In this document: one piece after another, positions 62,515 through 64,000 of the stretch
Layout of the letters: each line of letters opens with the position of its first letter
How positions within the stretch are numbered: position 1 is the stretch's first letter
Source of the DNA: Meghimatium bilineatum
Lineage: Eukaryota > Mollusca > Gastropoda > Stylommatophora > Philomycidae
DNA: 64,000 bases
Assembly: GCA_034231615.1 (NCBI GenBank)
Contig: CM067315.1
Coordinates: 31,401,407-31,465,406 of the forward strand
Direction of reading: 5' to 3'
Notes under the pieces: model-generated
The model's database searches: none
What the model was told of the DNA's origin: nothing
Seen by the model: the letters and a program-made list of their open reading frames with translations, nothing else
Translations under genes and position numbers: made by a program

Positions 62515-63182
62515 TGGGCCAGTGTTCCTCTGAACCAGAACTGCCAAGACCAAAGAAGATAGCCATATTCACAGATTGCAGATCCCTACTGGAATCAATC
62601 CAGAGCAACAGAAACGAAAGCCTTCTGTACAACATCAGACATGAGCTAAGACAGATCCAAAAATCAACAGCTATTGCCCTTCAGTGGATACCATCACACT
62701 GTGGAATCATGGGAAATGAGAAAACGGATGCTCTGTCAAAAGCAGGAAGCGAAATATAGCAACACAGACACCCACTGTCTTACGGAGAAGTAAAAGCAAT
62801 AATCCGCAACACATACACAGCAAAGTGGAAGAAAGAAATGGAAGGGGAATACGAACATGATGCAATACATCTGCTCCAAAGATATCAACATACCACAATA
62901 TTTCGCCTTAGAACATGCCACTGCAGACTGTTGGGTCACCTTTATCGATTTAGGATCTCATACACAGATGAATGTCCATGTGGATCAGGAACCCAGACTC
63001 CAGAACACATACTTCAGGACTGCCCAACATACAAAGAGCAGAGACAGCAGACCTGGTCAGAGGATACATACTTGAGGCAAAAGCTATGGGACAACCGCTC
63101 TGACCTGGAGAAGACAGTGTACTTCGTCTTGACAACAGGTCTGACGGTATAGCATGACCACATGTTGAACGCAGAAGAAGAA
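62515..63182 (+). mobile_element. RNase H LINE 3' end, with GAACGC(AGA)n tail
   Basis: Frame 1 reads 'KKIAIFTDCRSLLESIQSNR', 'STAIALQWIPSHCGIMGNEK', 'TDALSKAGSEI' and stops. After a frameshift, 62838-63152 reads 'LRTCHCRLLGHLYRFRISYT', 'DECPCGSGTQTPEHILQDCP', 'DLEKTVYFVLTTGLTV'. The 3' UTR is about 30 bp and ends 'catgttgaacgcagaagaag', the same tail as SINE-1 and SINE-2. It is a close relative of the intact LINE and a candidate mobiliser of those SINEs. Confidence 0.85.
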
Positions 63183-63184
63183 GT

Positions 63185-64000
63185 GTTTTAGCACCTCTTT
63201 ATTTGTTTTTCTTCCCTTTCCATGATGTTCTCCATATTCTTCTATATACCCACAACTCAAAGGCATCAATTATGTCTTCTAATTGTTTATTTTTTAAATT
63301 GTTTATTAGTCCATGTTTCAGATGCATACATTAATATATAATAGATATAACATTTTATAATTCTCATTTTTAACTTGTTTGTAATTTGTTTATATGTTAC
63401 TATTTTTCTCATATCATTAAAGGTACTTTTGGCCATTCCAATTCTCCTTTTAACTTCTGTTTCACATCTGCCATCATTTGTGACTATGTGTCCAAGATAT
63501 TGATACTGTTTTACTTGTAGTTTATCTCCCTGTATGTTTATCTCCTGTTCTTCTGTGTCGTTGCTGATTATCATGGTTTTTTTTTTTAGATATACTTATC
63601 CAGGCCGCAGTCATTACTTGATTTATTAGTCTTTGTAGTTCATGTTCACTTCTGCTAAAAAATTAGTGTCCGAATTGTTCTTCACCGACCTCCGTGTCTA
63701 TCTTGTTTTTAATTCTTTCATGTATTATCTTGAGGAGTATGACTCGTTAGACTTATTTATCTACATTCTGTACAGTCCACAGCCCTGGGCTTCTTGGGTA
63801 ATGGTATGAATATTGATGATATTTAGGTCTTTAGGTATGTAATCTGTTTCATATATGTCATTGCAAAGTTCTGTGATAATATTCACACCAAATTCATTTA
63901 GATGAATTTGATGAATGGAATCTGTACTCTAACCAAATGTAAGATGAAAGTTCACGTTGAGTAACATCCCTTATTACAAGAACAACATGGCTTCCAGATA
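63185..64000 (-). mobile_element. LINE-A, RT to 3' region, running off the window
   Basis: Minus strand: the open frame 63287-63574 reads 'IISNDTEEQEINIQGDKLQV', 'KQYQYLGHIVTNDGRCETEV', 'GMAKSTFNDMRKIVTYKQI', 'YILMYASETWTNKQ'. Upstream (63590-64000) are RT segments matching 11440-11680 in reverse, with breaks. The (GAT) tail is missing because the copy abuts the RNase H LINE end at 63185. Confidence 0.8.

Overview
This is a eukaryotic (animal) genomic window. It is AT-rich and intron-dominated, and it is packed with LINEs, SINEs, small DNA transposons, Penelope-like fragments and at least fifteen minisatellite arrays. The repeat content (LINEs with RNase H, RTE-like LINEs, Penelope-like elements, tRNA-derived SINEs) would suit a marine invertebrate such as a mollusc. 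That placement is an inference only; no species is claimed.

Host gene. One host gene is recognisable, on the minus strand: the 5' half of a KAT6 (MOZ/MORF/enok) MYST-family histone acetyltransferase. Six exons can be joined with consistent phases: exon 1 (31125-32075), exon 2 (13143-13338), exon 3 (8928-9040), exon 4 (8093-8174), exon 5 (6741-6836) and exon 6 (3987-4038). They encode two N-terminal winged-helix domains, an AT-hook-like motif, and a complete double PHD finger with all 16 zinc ligands. The MYST catalytic domain would lie beyond position 1. Everything from 1.7 to 31 kb is therefore intron of this gene. Intron 1 is about 17.8 kb. Exon 4 carries an unusual 54-bp triplication that copies its own splice donor.

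Mobile elements, with labels used below. (1) One full-length, intact, single-ORF LINE of the I/Ingi group at 48929-52981 (minus), with a perfect 12-bp target duplication, plus several decayed relatives. (2) Decayed LINE families with RTE/CR1-like C-termini: LINE-A (0.2, 1, 11.4, 26.5, 30, 53.5 and 63.2 kb), LINE-B, LINE-C, LINE-D, LINE-E and an RNase H family LINE-F. (3) SINE-1 (about 286 bp) and SINE-2 (about 150-163 bp), which share a 3' half ending in a (GAA)n tail like that of the intact LINE. SINE-3, SINE-4 and others are tRNA-derived. (4) A 1,334-bp DNA transposon inserted inside a SINE-1, and hAT-like MITEs. (5) Penelope-like remains at 16.6-18.5 kb and 19.3-20.1 kb. (6) Repeat families without coding capacity: P repeat, J repeat, and the K element, whose centre holds a different minisatellite at each locus.

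Layout. 0-4 kb: LINE/SINE debris and the nested transposon. 4-13.4 kb: KAT6 exons 6 to 2 with minisatellites between. 13.5-31 kb: intron 1, with RNase H LINE fragments, Penelope-like remains, P repeats, a hairpin and SINEs. 31.1-32.3 kb: KAT6 exon 1 and likely promoter. 32.7-46 kb: intergenic, minisatellite-rich, with K elements. 46-53 kb: J repeats, LINE endonuclease fragment, MITE and the intact LINE. 53-64 kb: dense LINE and SINE fragments. Outside KAT6 and the intact LINE, no gene is convincing; most short open frames lie in minisatellites.
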